DNA from: Miscanthus floridulus
Taxonomy: Eukaryota; Streptophyta; Magnoliopsida; Poales; Poaceae
Assembly (NCBI RefSeq): GCF_019320115.1
Contig: NC_089591.1
Span: 56,420,078-56,484,077, forward strand
DNA: 64,000 nucleotides
Direction: 5' to 3'
Shown: piece after piece, positions 1-11,706 of the stretch
Numbering within the stretch: position 1 is the stretch's first letter
Layout of the letters: every line of letters begins with the position of its first letter
Made by a program: the position numbers and the translations under genes
The notes under the pieces: model-generated
Told to the model about the DNA's origin: nothing
The model's database searches: none
Seen by the model: only the letters and a program-made list of their open reading frames with translations

Positions 1-885
1 TAGGTGGTCGGCGGCCTCTAGCTCCATCATTGTTGTCGTCGTCCAACTTTTTAGCCTAGAACTCCTTAGCCAACTGAGGCAGTCCTTCATCTTATGCTTG
101 CTGTTTTTGTGGAGAGGGCACAAGCCATCAAGGATCTTCTTGTACTACTCATCATAGTTGTGCTTGGCATGAGGTTCATCAATGGCGGTGATGATGTGGT
201 CTGGTCGGTGGCGGCGATATTGACCAGATTTGGATCCTTCTGGCCAATCACGGGCAATACCCCAATGGTGACTGCGGTCGTCATAGCAGCGGTGGCTATG
301 GCACCGGTCGTTGGGTCACTCATCACTACGGCGAGTTGGGCGATGAATGCCCGTATCTTCGTTGAAGCACACTTTGGCCTCTTCAGCGTCGATGTACTGA
401 TCGGTGGTTGTTATCATCTCACCAATCCCCTTAGGCGGCTTGCGATTAAACTTGGAGCGGAGGTCATGGTGATGGAGTCCTCGGACGAAGGCGGTGATGA
501 CCTCTACTTTCGTGATGTTGGGAAAAGAATTCCTCATCTCGAAAAAGCGTCTGATGTAGCTACGAAGGAGCTCGGACAGCTTCTAGTAGATGCGGTTCAG
601 ATCGGGCTTGGTGCCCGACCGAGTACACGTGGCCATGTAGTTGTCAGTGAAGACCTTCTTCAGCTCTTCCTAGGACCCGATGGAGTCTGGGGTGAGGCTT
701 GTGAACTAGTTCATCGTAGTTGGCATGACCATGATGGGAAGATAGTTTGCCATGTCACTGGTATCTCCCCTGGCAGCACGCACAGCAGTGGCATAAGCTT
801 GTAGCCACTGTGTGGGGTTCATTCGTCCTTCGTAGGGCTCGACCTGTAGCACCTCTGGTGTTACAAGCTCGTTTAGCACCAAGAT
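1..885 (-). pseudogene. Gag remnant of a Tat-like Ty3/gypsy retrotransposon (interrupted, continues beyond the left edge)
   Basis: Reading right to left on the minus strand, a gag polyprotein can be followed from about 880 to the window edge. It starts with an EVLQVEPYEGRMNP-type segment, then a capsid region around FNRKPPKGIGEM with the usual 'KYADAEEA-like' tail (seen as YIDAEEAK). Near position 110 it reaches a nucleocapsid stretch of the form CPLHKNSKHKMKDC. At least three in-frame stop codons interrupt it, so it cannot make Gag. The pattern is that of non-chromovirus (Tat/Retand-type) gypsy gag in grasses. The same element supplies the gag start, PBS and LTR at 15301-16468; everything between is later insertion. 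Homology by motif is strong; the clade name is inference. Confidence 0.75.
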
Positions 886-2338
886 TTAGGCCTAAGAAAA
901 ATTTCCAAAATGAGTTTCTCGGATTTTTAATTTAAAACATACTTGAAGCGATAAGCGAATCCTGTGTGACTCAGTTTTGTAGACTCAAATAAACACACAA
1001 GTTTAAATTTCTCCGTGCGTAAAGATATTTAGGAATGTCAAACGACAATTCTAGCCAATAGATGGCGACATGGTTTGTACTATTAGATTAAGCATGAAAA
1101 GCAACTTTTATAAATAAAATAAAATTCATTAATAAATAGAACTGATATACATATAGCTTTTGAATCTAATTTAAATTTGAGCATTGTTGAGGCTAATCTC
1201 ATGATGGCTAGCCGCGTCGGGACGTGGTTTGCGTGTAGGGTATTGTCGCCACCGTAGCTCGTACTATGCTAGGCCATAGCACTGCATTGCTCCATCCGTC
1301 GTCTTGCTGCTACAGGCTGGTCGAGGCCTATGGCACTGCTACCGTCCTGGTCCGCTTGAATATGGTGGTGCATTTCCCCACTTAGAATCAATCATCAGAG
1401 TTATTTGCATCGTGCCGTGTTGTCGGATCCTATCACCGGGTCGCTGCTCTCTCTCCCTCGCATCCTTTCTCATAGAGCATTTTAAAGAAAGTTGGCTAGG
1501 CTGCTGCTGTTCGTGTACAGCTTTGCTTGCGTTTCCCCCTAAAGAGCATGTGGTTTTAGCCCTACCACGCTATGTCCTTTCACTTCCCTGTGCGTGCGTT
1601 GGTGCGCCGCTGCCGGCCACGCTGGGTCGTCCTGTCCTACCCCTAGCATCCATGCTCTAGCCATGCCTACGATGTTTGCCTCCCTTGTAGCGTTGTATCC
1701 ATAATTAAGGGGTGCACATGGTCATGCTTCCACCTCAACTCGTGTCAAGCAGACCGGGCCACTCCATGCCGCTGCCGCTGCCCCTACCCTTGCTTCTTGA
1801 GGACACCGAGTTGCTGCTCTCGCTCTACTTTTCCTGGTCTCCATCCGCTCTTCCTCTCTTTACTATGACGTTGGGCCCACGGCCGTCAGCTCCCTCCCGT
1901 CATCTTTTCCCCTTTCCCCCTCGTGCATGCACGTCTTCCTTTCCCCACGCTAGTGTTGCTGCCCTAGCTCCTGCTCGCCCCCTAGTCTGCGCCATCCTCC
2001 CATGCCCGCAGCAACCGCAGCACCACCCCCCCCCTTTCTCCTCTCCACTGCTTGTCGTGCACCGCATCATCACTGCCTTTTTTGTACCGTAGCGCTGCCC
2101 CTTCCCCACTCCTTCACCGCTACTCAATCGCCCTGCCTCCCCGCAAGCGCGCCTAGGCTTGGCTTGCCGCGCGTAGCTCTGCCTCGCCGCACCACAACTC
2201 AGAGAACCTCGCTAGGGGTCGACTCTTGGTCACGCTCTCCTCTCTGGCCACGCCTGCTCCTATGCCTCCCTCCCAACGCCATCCATGCTAGGAGCTACCA
2301 AGCCACGTTGCCACGCGCTGCCGATGCCACCGTGGGGC
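886..2338 (+). repeat. LTR-like fragment between the gag remnant and the Tekay element
   Basis: The gag homology stops abruptly at about 880-886. The sequence changes to an AT-rich stretch (886-1200) followed by a GC-rich, pyrimidine-heavy stretch (1200-2338). This AT-then-GC layout resembles the 5' part of long LTRs of grass chromoviruses read on the plus strand. No second end, PBS or coding domain was found, and the plus-strand open frames here (for example 1304-1660, 1712-2092) show no known domain. It is probably a truncated LTR of another element cut by the Tekay copy; an unrecognised intergenic piece is the alternative. Confidence 0.4.
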
Positions 2339-5300
2339 TATGGCAGAACCTCCTAAATTATAGGGCCCACATGCAACTGTCACTGTCCAATGACCTCTGA
2401 CGACTATGCATATGTTCCCGATAACTTAAGAAGACTGTCGGGTGTCCACGGAGAACCCCGAATCATCCATGATTTCCGAGCAGGATCCCATTATAGAGTC
2501 ATTGTAGTATTACAACATTTATTCAAATATCTACATCAGAGTAAATTAGCGGAAGTCTTATAATAACTTAGTTTACAAACCAGTTGTTTCAAAACTTACA
2601 AAGTAAGTTCGATAAATATTATAAACCATAGTAGTGGAGTGGCATTAGTAACATAATACAAAACACACAATTAAAGTGCCCTGCCCAAGGACCACACAAT
2701 TACTTGTCATCATCGGATCGAACAACAGTCATGCAGCACGGTCCAAAATAGACCTACTCATGAGGCTCACCTACAACAAGGGTCAACGAACCCTGAGTAC
2801 AAAAGTACTCAACAAGACTTAATCGAAATAAAACTGAGAAGACTCAGGAATGCAAGCTCACGGAATTCAAGGTATGGCTTTAGCAATAATCAAAGTTCTT
2901 TTGCGTAAAAGCTCTCTAACAAGATTCTTTATATCAACATTTTTATCATCAAAAAGATCATATACAAAGCTGACATGATCCGTATTGAGATCATGAAACT
3001 TTGTATCCAACACTTTCTCAAACCTTACTCAAGTTCCAGTTATTAAACTACGATGATGAACAGTGAGTTGAGTCTCCATAACCGAGGAGCAACGACGATT
3101 CGAACCGATTAAACCTAGCTAGGAATTCCAGACCACACGACATATGTAGGTCCCTGACCTACATATACCAACCTACCCTCAGGTCCTCTAAAACAAGAAC
3201 GGGTCCGCCCCACCCGAGAATACAGGTACTCCACCAATCCAGCGCATTGCCACGTGGGTACATGCTATTCCCGCCATCTCTCCACTCCTAGTGCGCTGAG
3301 TAGCCATTCTCATAATAGAATCGCCAAGTTAAGGCTTACCTGAAGTATGTGATTAGTACTACAAAGTCTCACCTCATGCAGTTCAACAACGGACGGGCCT
3401 CAATCGACACAGGCGGAAAGAACCCGCTCACAAGACATCCATGTCTTGTGGCTCTCATACACCGAGTCTGCCCGGTCTAGATTTATTATTCCACATGCTC
3501 ATATCTCATGATAACATAAGTAACCAAAGATCCATTTAAAACTCGCAGGTGATAGGTAATCACCCGACTTTTATCTGTCTAAGCATGGCTAAGCATAACT
3601 AGGCATTTACGAAGTAAAACTGGTAACAAGATAGATATGGAAAAACAAGGTTGGTAATGCACCAATTAGGTTTTCACTCACTCCTAATTACTTAATGCAG
3701 TATCGAAAAGCAAAAGTGTTATAAATTTATAAAACACAAGGAAGGTTTAAATGCATCCGGGGCTTACCTTGATTGGTGACAAAGTCAGGTTCCGGAGTCG
3801 TTCCACAGATATCAAATCTGACCTCAACAGATGGATTAACCTCCTCCTCAACTTGATTAACTACCATGTGCTCACTTTCGTTCACTACACGTAGTAACAA
3901 TGCCATGTTTAACATGATGCGAGATACAAAACGTGATGCTTGATAATGGATGCGAAAGTTAAAAACTTGAATACAACTTTCCTTCGCGGTACAGTTACAA
4001 GTCAAAACTAACTAAACCTTTTTCATAACACTTATTTCAATTGCCAAGGATCATTACCAACTAATGACCCAAGGTCATCACTCAATCCAAAAATTCAAAC
4101 AAAACCTAAATCATTAAAGGTTACTATTTGCTTTTATGAATTAATTATTTAATTCAAAATTATGAAATAAATCAACTTGTTCCAATTGAGCTCAAAATTT
4201 TTGTAAAGGTTCATCACATGATAACTAAGTGTCAAAACAATTTTCATAATTTTTGGAAAATTATTTAAGCCTAGAAAAATCATGGAAACTCATTTATTAA
4301 TTAATTTAGCAATTTTTATCACATTAAAAAGTACTGAAAAGCAACATTTCATATTTTTCCTAAATATTATACATTACAGAGAGGTGACACAAAAATTTTC
4401 ATAATTTTTGGAGCCCCAAATAATTCTACACAAAAATAACAAAAACGCATACTATTCATCCATTTCTGAAAAAGAAAAATTTCCATTTTTAAACCAAACC
4501 GCCACTGACAGATCGACCCCACCTGTCAGCACCGATCCCCGTGTTGACCACGGCGACGATGCGCGCTGACCGGCGATTCCTTGCCGCCGGTGAGATCAAC
4601 GGCGACGGCGAAGGCACCAACATATTCATCACGACTAGGCGCACCTACTGATGTCACTACTTGCATCGATTACAGCTCAATACGAGCTCGACGCCGGCCA
4701 TGGCGGACACGGCGGAGCGGCTGTGCTATGCCGGTGAAACAAGACCGGTAGAGCTTAAACAAACTACATGGGAAGGTTCAGCAGCTCACCTCGAACGCGA
4801 TTGAGCAAAAAGCAGGACCGGAGGTGCAGCGGAGAGGTAGATTGACGGTCACAGCAGCCGTGGCGGCATGAGCAACGACGACGGCGATGTTCCGGTGGCT
4901 GCGGTGGAAGAAATGACCAAGCAACAAGGCATAAAGCACCATGGCATCAAGGTGAAGCTGGATCAACACTTAGCAAGAGCAGCGGCTCACCGTAGAGCGA
5001 CGGCCACGGTGAAGCGCATGCGACGGCGATGCTGCCAGTCATGAGGAAGAAAGGCAGTGAGCGGCGTTCCTCGGCGAAATTAGGCACCAAGGCTCAGTGA
5101 ACTGGGTTCGCAAGGAGTAGGTGGAGCTGGGACAGGCTTTGCCGAGACGGTAAAGGCACTACGGCGACGGCGCAAGCACGGCGGAGCAGCGACGGTGGCG
5201 ACTGGAAAAACAGAAGAGGAGAAAGAAGAGAACGGCGACTGTGTCGGGGCTTAAAACGCGACCAGGAAGCAAAGAGAAGCCACGCAGGAGCCTTCTCCAC

Positions 5301-5932
5301 ACCAGCGCGGAGCCGAAGGTGGCCACGGCGATGACCAGAACGCAATAGAAGCTCACCGTCGGTGAGATGGCTTCCGCGGTTACTGTTCACTGAAATTACA
5401 AAATTACCACTCGATTTGAAACCCAAAATACTCCCAAATTTATATGGTAACTCAAAAATCTCCAAAAATAAAAGTTGTTCCAAATTCAAAGTTATACAAC
5501 TTTGCTTTTATAACTATACCCAAATTCAGGTCTACATTTTGAAATGCAAGTTCGAATTCAAAAAGGGGACATTTCAAGAATTTACGCCTTTTCAAATTAC
5601 TTAAATTTTATAAAACAACTTTGAAAACTCCAAAAACTAACTTTGTACATCTCGACAAGCTCTACACTTTTGCTTTTAGTCTCAACCCCAAAATGTGCTT
5701 AGATTTTGAAATGGGTTTTTAGGGTAAAATTAAATGTTGAAATTAGGGTTTTCGGAAATCCAATCCAACACAATTGTTTTGAAATTGATTCAACCATCCA
5801 AGTCAACACATATAACATAAAAGTAAACTTGTTTTAGTGAATGCATATCCAAGTTTTCACTAAGACCAAATGCTTTGTAATGCATATGATGACATGACAG
5901 GTTTTAGTACTTAAAACACCTGAGGTGTTACA
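2339..5932 (-). repeat. 3' LTR of the Tekay-type element
   Basis: It is a direct copy of 11707-15300 with scattered substitutions. On the plus strand the outer left end reads tatggcagaacc, where the right LTR has tgtggcagaacc, so the canonical TG end is mutated. The other end is ...gaggtgttaca, the mirror of the frequent grass LTR start TGTAACACC. The LTR holds an AT-rich half and a GC-rich half. Open frames seen inside it (for example 3727-4005 minus) recur in the other LTR simply because the LTRs are copies. Confidence 0.9.
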
Positions 5933-5950
5933 ATCCTTCCCCCTAAAAGA
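5933..5950 (-). other. Polypurine tract of the Tekay-type element
   Basis: On the minus strand the bases directly before the 3' LTR read TTTTAGGGGGAAGGAT, a purine run of the kind used to prime plus-strand DNA synthesis. It lies immediately against the TGTAACACC LTR start. Confidence 0.75.
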
Positions 5951-6093
5951 AATCTCGTCCTGAGATTTAAAGTCCAAGGGTAAGTAATGGAAAAGGAAAT
6001 ATGTCAAACAACAACATTCCAAATCTAACCATAAAATGGTTAAGGTCCCTTTACAAACATGGTTCGTAACCACCGAGCAAAACTAACATTATT

Positions 6094-9000
6094 CTATATC
6101 GACGCAAGAAACTCTGGAAATTGTTCTAGCAAGTAATCTTTGGATTCCCATGTAGCTTCTTCTTCGGAATGTTGATTCCATTGTATCTTGTAGAACTTGA
6201 TTGTCCTCCTTCAAGTGACACGATCTTTCTGATCCAGAACTCGGATAGGATATTTAGAATAGGTCAAATTAGGTTCAAGTTCTACTCCTTCAACCTCAAC
6301 ATTCTGCTCAGGCACTCGGAGACACTTCTTTAATTGAGAAACGTGGAACACATCGTGCACAGCTGAAAGATGTTCTGGTAACTTCGAGCGATATGCCACC
6401 TTTCCAAAATTTGAAATGGTCCAATATAACGAGGTGCCAACTTGCCTTTAACACCGAAACAGGTAACTCCCTTCATTGGTGATACCTTCAGATATACAAA
6501 ATCTTCCTTGTTAAACACCAATGGTCTACGTCGTTTATCTGCATAACTCTTTTGTCGAGACTGAGCTATCTTCAAATTACTTTGTATCTATCTAACCTTC
6601 TCTTCTATTTCTTTCACAAGGTCAACTCCAAAGAACCATCTTTCCCCGGGTTTAGACCAATTTAGTGATGTTCTACATCTACGACCATAGAGTGCTTCAA
6701 ATGGAGCCATTCTAATGCTCTCCTGATAACTATTGTTGTATGAGAACTCAGCCAAAGACAAACACTCATCCCACTTATTGGAATAGTTAAGAACACAACA
6801 TCTCAACATATCTTCAAGTATTTGATTGACCCTTTCAGTCTGACCATCAATCTGTGGGTGATAAGCTGTACTATGCAGGAGTTTGGTACCCAACGAAGCA
6901 TGCAATTATTTCCAAAAGTTGGAGACAAACTATGTACCCCTATCTGACACTATGGTCTTTGGTATTCCATGTAGACTCACGATTCATGCTAAATACATCT
7001 TGGCATATTGGATAGTGGGGTATGTACTCGTGACTGGAAGAAAATATGATGACTTAGTTAGTCGATCTACAATAACCCATATTGAATCAAAGCCTTTAGA
7101 TGTCTTGGGTAGACCAACAATAAAGTCCATACTAATATCCTCCCACTTCCAAGCTGGAATAGGCAATGGTTGTAACTCTCCAGCGGACCTCAAATGTATA
7201 GCTTTTACCTTTTGACAAGTATCACACTTTGCTATATATCGAGCAATCTCTATCTTCATTTTGGTCCACCAAAATCTCTGTTTCAAGTCATGGTACATCT
7301 TATTACTTCCCGGATGAATAGATAACCTAATAGCATGTGCCTCTTCAAGAATTAACTGTCGCAACTCAGGAACCTTTGGTACCACAAGATGATTCTTGAA
7401 CCATAGCACACCTTCATCATCTATTTTGAAGCATTCCGGACTCTTTCTTTGATATGGGCTATACCCTTGTTTTCTTTCTGAGCGGCAATAATCTGGTCTC
7501 GAATAGTTGATCCAACAGTTATATTGGTCAAACTACCTTGTTGAATTACCTCTATACTCAACTTTTCCATCTCTTGGCATAAAGTCAAATCAATTGTCTT
7601 TACTGTCAGACAATTGCAATGACTCTTACGACTGAGGGCATCTGCAACCACATTTGCCTTATCAGGATGGTAATATACCTCCAAGTCATAATCTTTAATA
7701 AATTCTAACCATCTTCTTTGTTGCATGTTCAATTCTGATTGAGTAAAGATATACTTTAAACTCTTGTGGTCTGTATACATATGGCAAGTATTACCAAGCA
7801 GGTAACACCGCCAAATCTTCAAAGTATGGACAACCACTGCTAACTCCAAATCATGAGTTGGATAATGTTCTTCATGTTGCTTAAGTTGTCTAGAAGCATA
7901 GGCAATGACTTGGCCTTCTGGCATCAATACACATCCAATACCAATACCAGAAGCATCACAATAAACATCAAATGACTTCTCGATATCTGGTTGTGCTAAT
8001 ATTGATGCAGTTGTTAACAATCTCTTCAAAGTCTAGAAGGCTTCTTCATAATCAGATGACCAGACAAACTTGGCTTGGTTCTTCAACAACCCAGTGATGG
8101 ACTTGGATACTCTAGAGAAATATGGAATAAAACGACGGTAATAACCCGCCATTCCAAGAAAACTCCGAACCTGATGAACTATGGTTGGTGGTTTCTAGTC
8201 TAGTACATCCTTAAATTTGCTTAGATCCACAGCAACTCCTTCAGCTGACAAAACATATCCTAAAAACTATACTTCCTTTAGCCAAAAGTCACACTTACTA
8301 AACTTGGCATAAAGCTGATGTTCTCTCAAGTGGGTCAAACAATTCTGAGGTGTTCCGCATGTTCTTTCTTGTTCTTAGAATATACTAAGATGTCATCAAT
8401 GAAGACCACTACAAACTTATCTAGCTCAGGCATGAATACTGAATTCATCAGATACATGAAATGAGCTGGGGCATTCGTCAAACCAAAAGACATTACCAGG
8501 TATTCATATAATCCATATCTTGTGGTAAATGCCATTTTGGGAATATCTTCAGGCTTAATCTTGATTTGGTGATAACCTGACCTCAAATCAATCTTGGAGA
8601 AAACTTTGGCTCTAGCCAGTTGATCAAAAAGCAAGTCTATCCGAGGTAAGGGATACTTATTCTTAATGGTTACTTCATTCAATGGATGATAGTCAACACA
8701 CAACCTCAAGGTCTCATCTTTCTTTTTCACAAAAATTGCAGGACATCACGAAGGTGATGAACTAGGTTGGATAAACCCCTTATCAATCAACTCTTGCAAC
8801 TAAGTCTTCAACTTGGCTAATTCCTTAGGAGGCATCCTATAAGCTCTCCGAGAGATCAGAGTTGTTCTAGGTTTTAACTCTATGTTAAACTGAACATCCC
8901 TATCTAGTGGTAGACCGGGTAAATCTTCAGGAAAACATCCGGAAATTCACAAACTACTGAGATATCTCTAACCTCCTTGATAGAAATTGCACAAACCTTT

Positions 9001-11301
9001 TTCACTGATCTCCGTAGGGTTGGAAGTTGGATAAGAAGTTGGGAATTACTATCAGGCAAACTCACCCTTATTGTCCTATTCAAAGCATCTATAACAGCCT
9101 TATGCTGATACATCCAATTCATTTCTAAGATCACATCTATATCCTGATCCTTGAGAATAATCATGGTAGTGGGAAAAATATGCTCACCTAGGTTTATGGG
9201 TACCTGGTATACCATTTCCTTAGTACACAGACGTCCCCCGGACGACTGTATAAAGAAATTTTCCTTTGTTTCCTCCATTGGAATTTTATGTTTTACGACA
9301 AAGGTTCTATTGATGAATGAATGAGATGCACCATAATCAAAAAGCATAACTGCAGGATGATCGGTGACAGGAAACATACCCATCATCATAGGCTCCACTT
9401 CTGGAATCTCCCCGGCTTGAATATAGAAGACCCGTCCCGTCTTCTTTTCATCTTTGCCCTTCTAAGCATTTTGCTTGTTGTTCTTGCTCTGAGCTTAACC
9501 CTGTTGTTGATTGCCAGGAGCCTTCTAAAAATTTGGATTATACTGTTTGAGATATGGACATTCCCTAGAGAAATGACCGAACCTTCCACAATTGAAACAT
9601 GGATAACTGTGACCCTGGGGTGTTGGAGCACGGACACTAGGAGCATTTGTCTGTTGTGGATTCTGATAAGTTGTGGCAGGATGGACATTTGATTGTTGCC
9701 CGACTTGGAACTATGGCGGACGATAAGGAGGACGATAATGATTGACTGGGTGATAGATTATCTTTTGCCTCTTTTGATTTCTACCAAAAGATCTAGATGG
9801 CACACTCTTTTTCTTCTTGATCTCCTTATGCTGCCGATATTTTTCCTCTGAAGCAATAGCAATGTTCACTGCCTCATGATAAGTGACATTGGTATGGGTA
9901 GTCATCATTGTCTACAGTTTGGTATTCAGACCTCGCATAAACCACCTCTTCTTCTTGGCATCGGTGTTGACATGCTCAGATGCATACTGCGACAGGTGAT
10001 TGAATTTACCCAAATATTGCATAACCATTTGATCCCCTTGCTTCAAAGCAAGGAACTCATCCAGCTTCATAGCCATAACTCCCTCTAGGATATAATGGGC
10101 TCGGAAAGCAGTACGAAACTCTACCCAAGTTAACTGAACACCCGCTGGTTGCATAGCCACAAGGTTTGCCCACCAAGCACCTGCTGCACCTCTAAGCTGT
10201 TGGGCAGCAAAAATAGGCTTCTAATACTCCATGCAGGGAATGAGATCAAACTTCTACTCCATTGTACGAAGCCAATCATCAGCTTCTAGTGGTTCGTTGG
10301 CCTTGGTGAACACTGGTGCTCTTGTATCTGTAAAGTCAACATACGTAGCCTCCTGCCTGGGATGATTTCAGCCATGATTTCCTTGCATCATATTATGATT
10401 GCTTTGAGCTATCTCTCGAAGCAACCGAGCATTCTCAATAGTCACATTAACAAGTGCGGCGATAGCATCAGCCAGATTTGGTGGAACTGGTGGCGGATCA
10501 GGAATACCATCCTCATCTTGTGAAGTACCAGGAATATGCGAACATCGCGTATGATGCATCTGTTCATAACAAATCAAACTTTACTCACAAGCCTTTATTA
10601 AATGATAAAAGAGCTTACTACAACACATTACATTGGTTTCACCTATTTAAACACAAGCCCACACCTAAACAAGACTACTTAACTTAACTAGATCTCACTA
10701 TTTTACAACTCTACTCTTCTCCTTGATCACCTCAAACTTCAAGATCGGTATCCATTCCGAAAACATTTCCGCCTTCATTATCACTTTCATCGACCATCAC
10801 TAATTCTTCTAGATCTTCTTCTTCTTCCTCTTCAAGTTCATCATTATCAGCAATGATGACACCAGGGTCCATTGCATCAGCTTAAGGTTCATGATTTGGA
10901 TCCAGGAGATTGCTTAGCCTATGGACTTCTTCATGCAGATTAGTATTATGTTCTTCTAAGTCTTCTACATAGAATTCTAGCTCATGAGCTTAGGCTCTAG
11001 CTACATCTTCCCTATGCCAAGCCTCATTTCTCCCTTCCACCATACAAACTAACATACGCTCGTAGTTCTTATGCGCGGTGGTGAGACACCTCAATTGATC
11101 CTTCAATTTTCCCACCTGGACGGCGTCCAAAGCCCTATCTCTAGTAGCCTGTGCTAACTCTGCTGAAAGCCTCTGTATCTCTACCTGGGGATTAGGCCTA
11201 GAACTATTGCTGCTAGCACCATCACTCCTAGGGGCAAGCTAGTGACGAGGAACTCCTTTGGGTCCAACGGACTTATGGGGCGTTATCTTGGTACAAGCCA
11301 T
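6094..11301 (-). pseudogene. Decayed gag-pol polyprotein of the Tekay-type chromovirus
   Basis: Translation would start at the ATG at 11301 (MACTKI) and end at the TAG at 6094-6096. Gag occupies about 11301-9450. The protease at about 9320 has LFDYGASHSF, where the catalytic motif is normally D-S/T-G. Reverse transcriptase at 8730-8335 has FIDDILVYS. RNase H at 8029-7600 has [11 protein letters not shown] and YTDHKSL. The integrase zinc finger and core lie at 7409-6588 (CDTCQK; HPQIDGQTERVNQ). The C-terminal VFHVSQLKKC region at about 6340 is followed by a chromodomain (KFYKIQWNQHSEEEATWE) at about 6190-6120. In-frame stops include one just before the chromodomain and one near the gag start. 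Frameshifts separate gag, protease, RT and integrase blocks. Confidence 0.9.
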
Positions 11302-11686
11302 ACTATAGGAAGCAAGATTAATCCAATTAAGATAATCTGATACAAGTCTCAATAGCAACCAGGATGGATTACACTATTTAACCCAGACTCACTACTTAAC
11401 TCCAGACTAAGAGGGAAAGTAAGTAACAAGTGGATTAATCATGATGCATGAATCGTCCATACGAACATAAACATCAAAGCTTATGAGGTACAAAAACAAT
11501 AGTTGTTATTATATAGGGCATAATAAGATTACTACTCCACCACACAAAGCCTTTTTAATCAAATAAGGATTGGAGAGAATGAAATAAGATAAGTCAGAAG
11601 CAATTTGGACCAAATTAACAAGTTATATATATTTGTCCCAAATCATTTTGAAGTTTTTGTAAAACAATACAACAAAGACTTTGTAA

Positions 11687-11703
11687 CGATCGCTCTGACA
11701 CCA
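11687..11703 (-). other. Primer-binding site (tRNA-iMet type) of the Tekay-type element
   Basis: The minus strand reads TGGTGTCAGAGCGATCG, close to the plant initiator tRNA-Met complement TGGTATCAGAGC. It begins three bases inside the 5' LTR boundary at 11707. Confidence 0.85.
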
Positions 11704-11706
11704 TTC

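Noticed and set aside
7..804. Plus-strand 236-residue frame at 94-804
   Set aside because: Antisense to the recognised gag of the gypsy element.
3727..4005. Minus-strand 92-residue frame, repeated at 13063-13380
   Set aside because: It occurs at the same place in both Tekay LTRs and is conserved only because the LTRs are copies; no domain.
5094..5489. Minus-strand 131-residue frame, repeated at 14339-14866
   Set aside because: GC-rich half of the LTR; open frames on both strands and no family resemblance.
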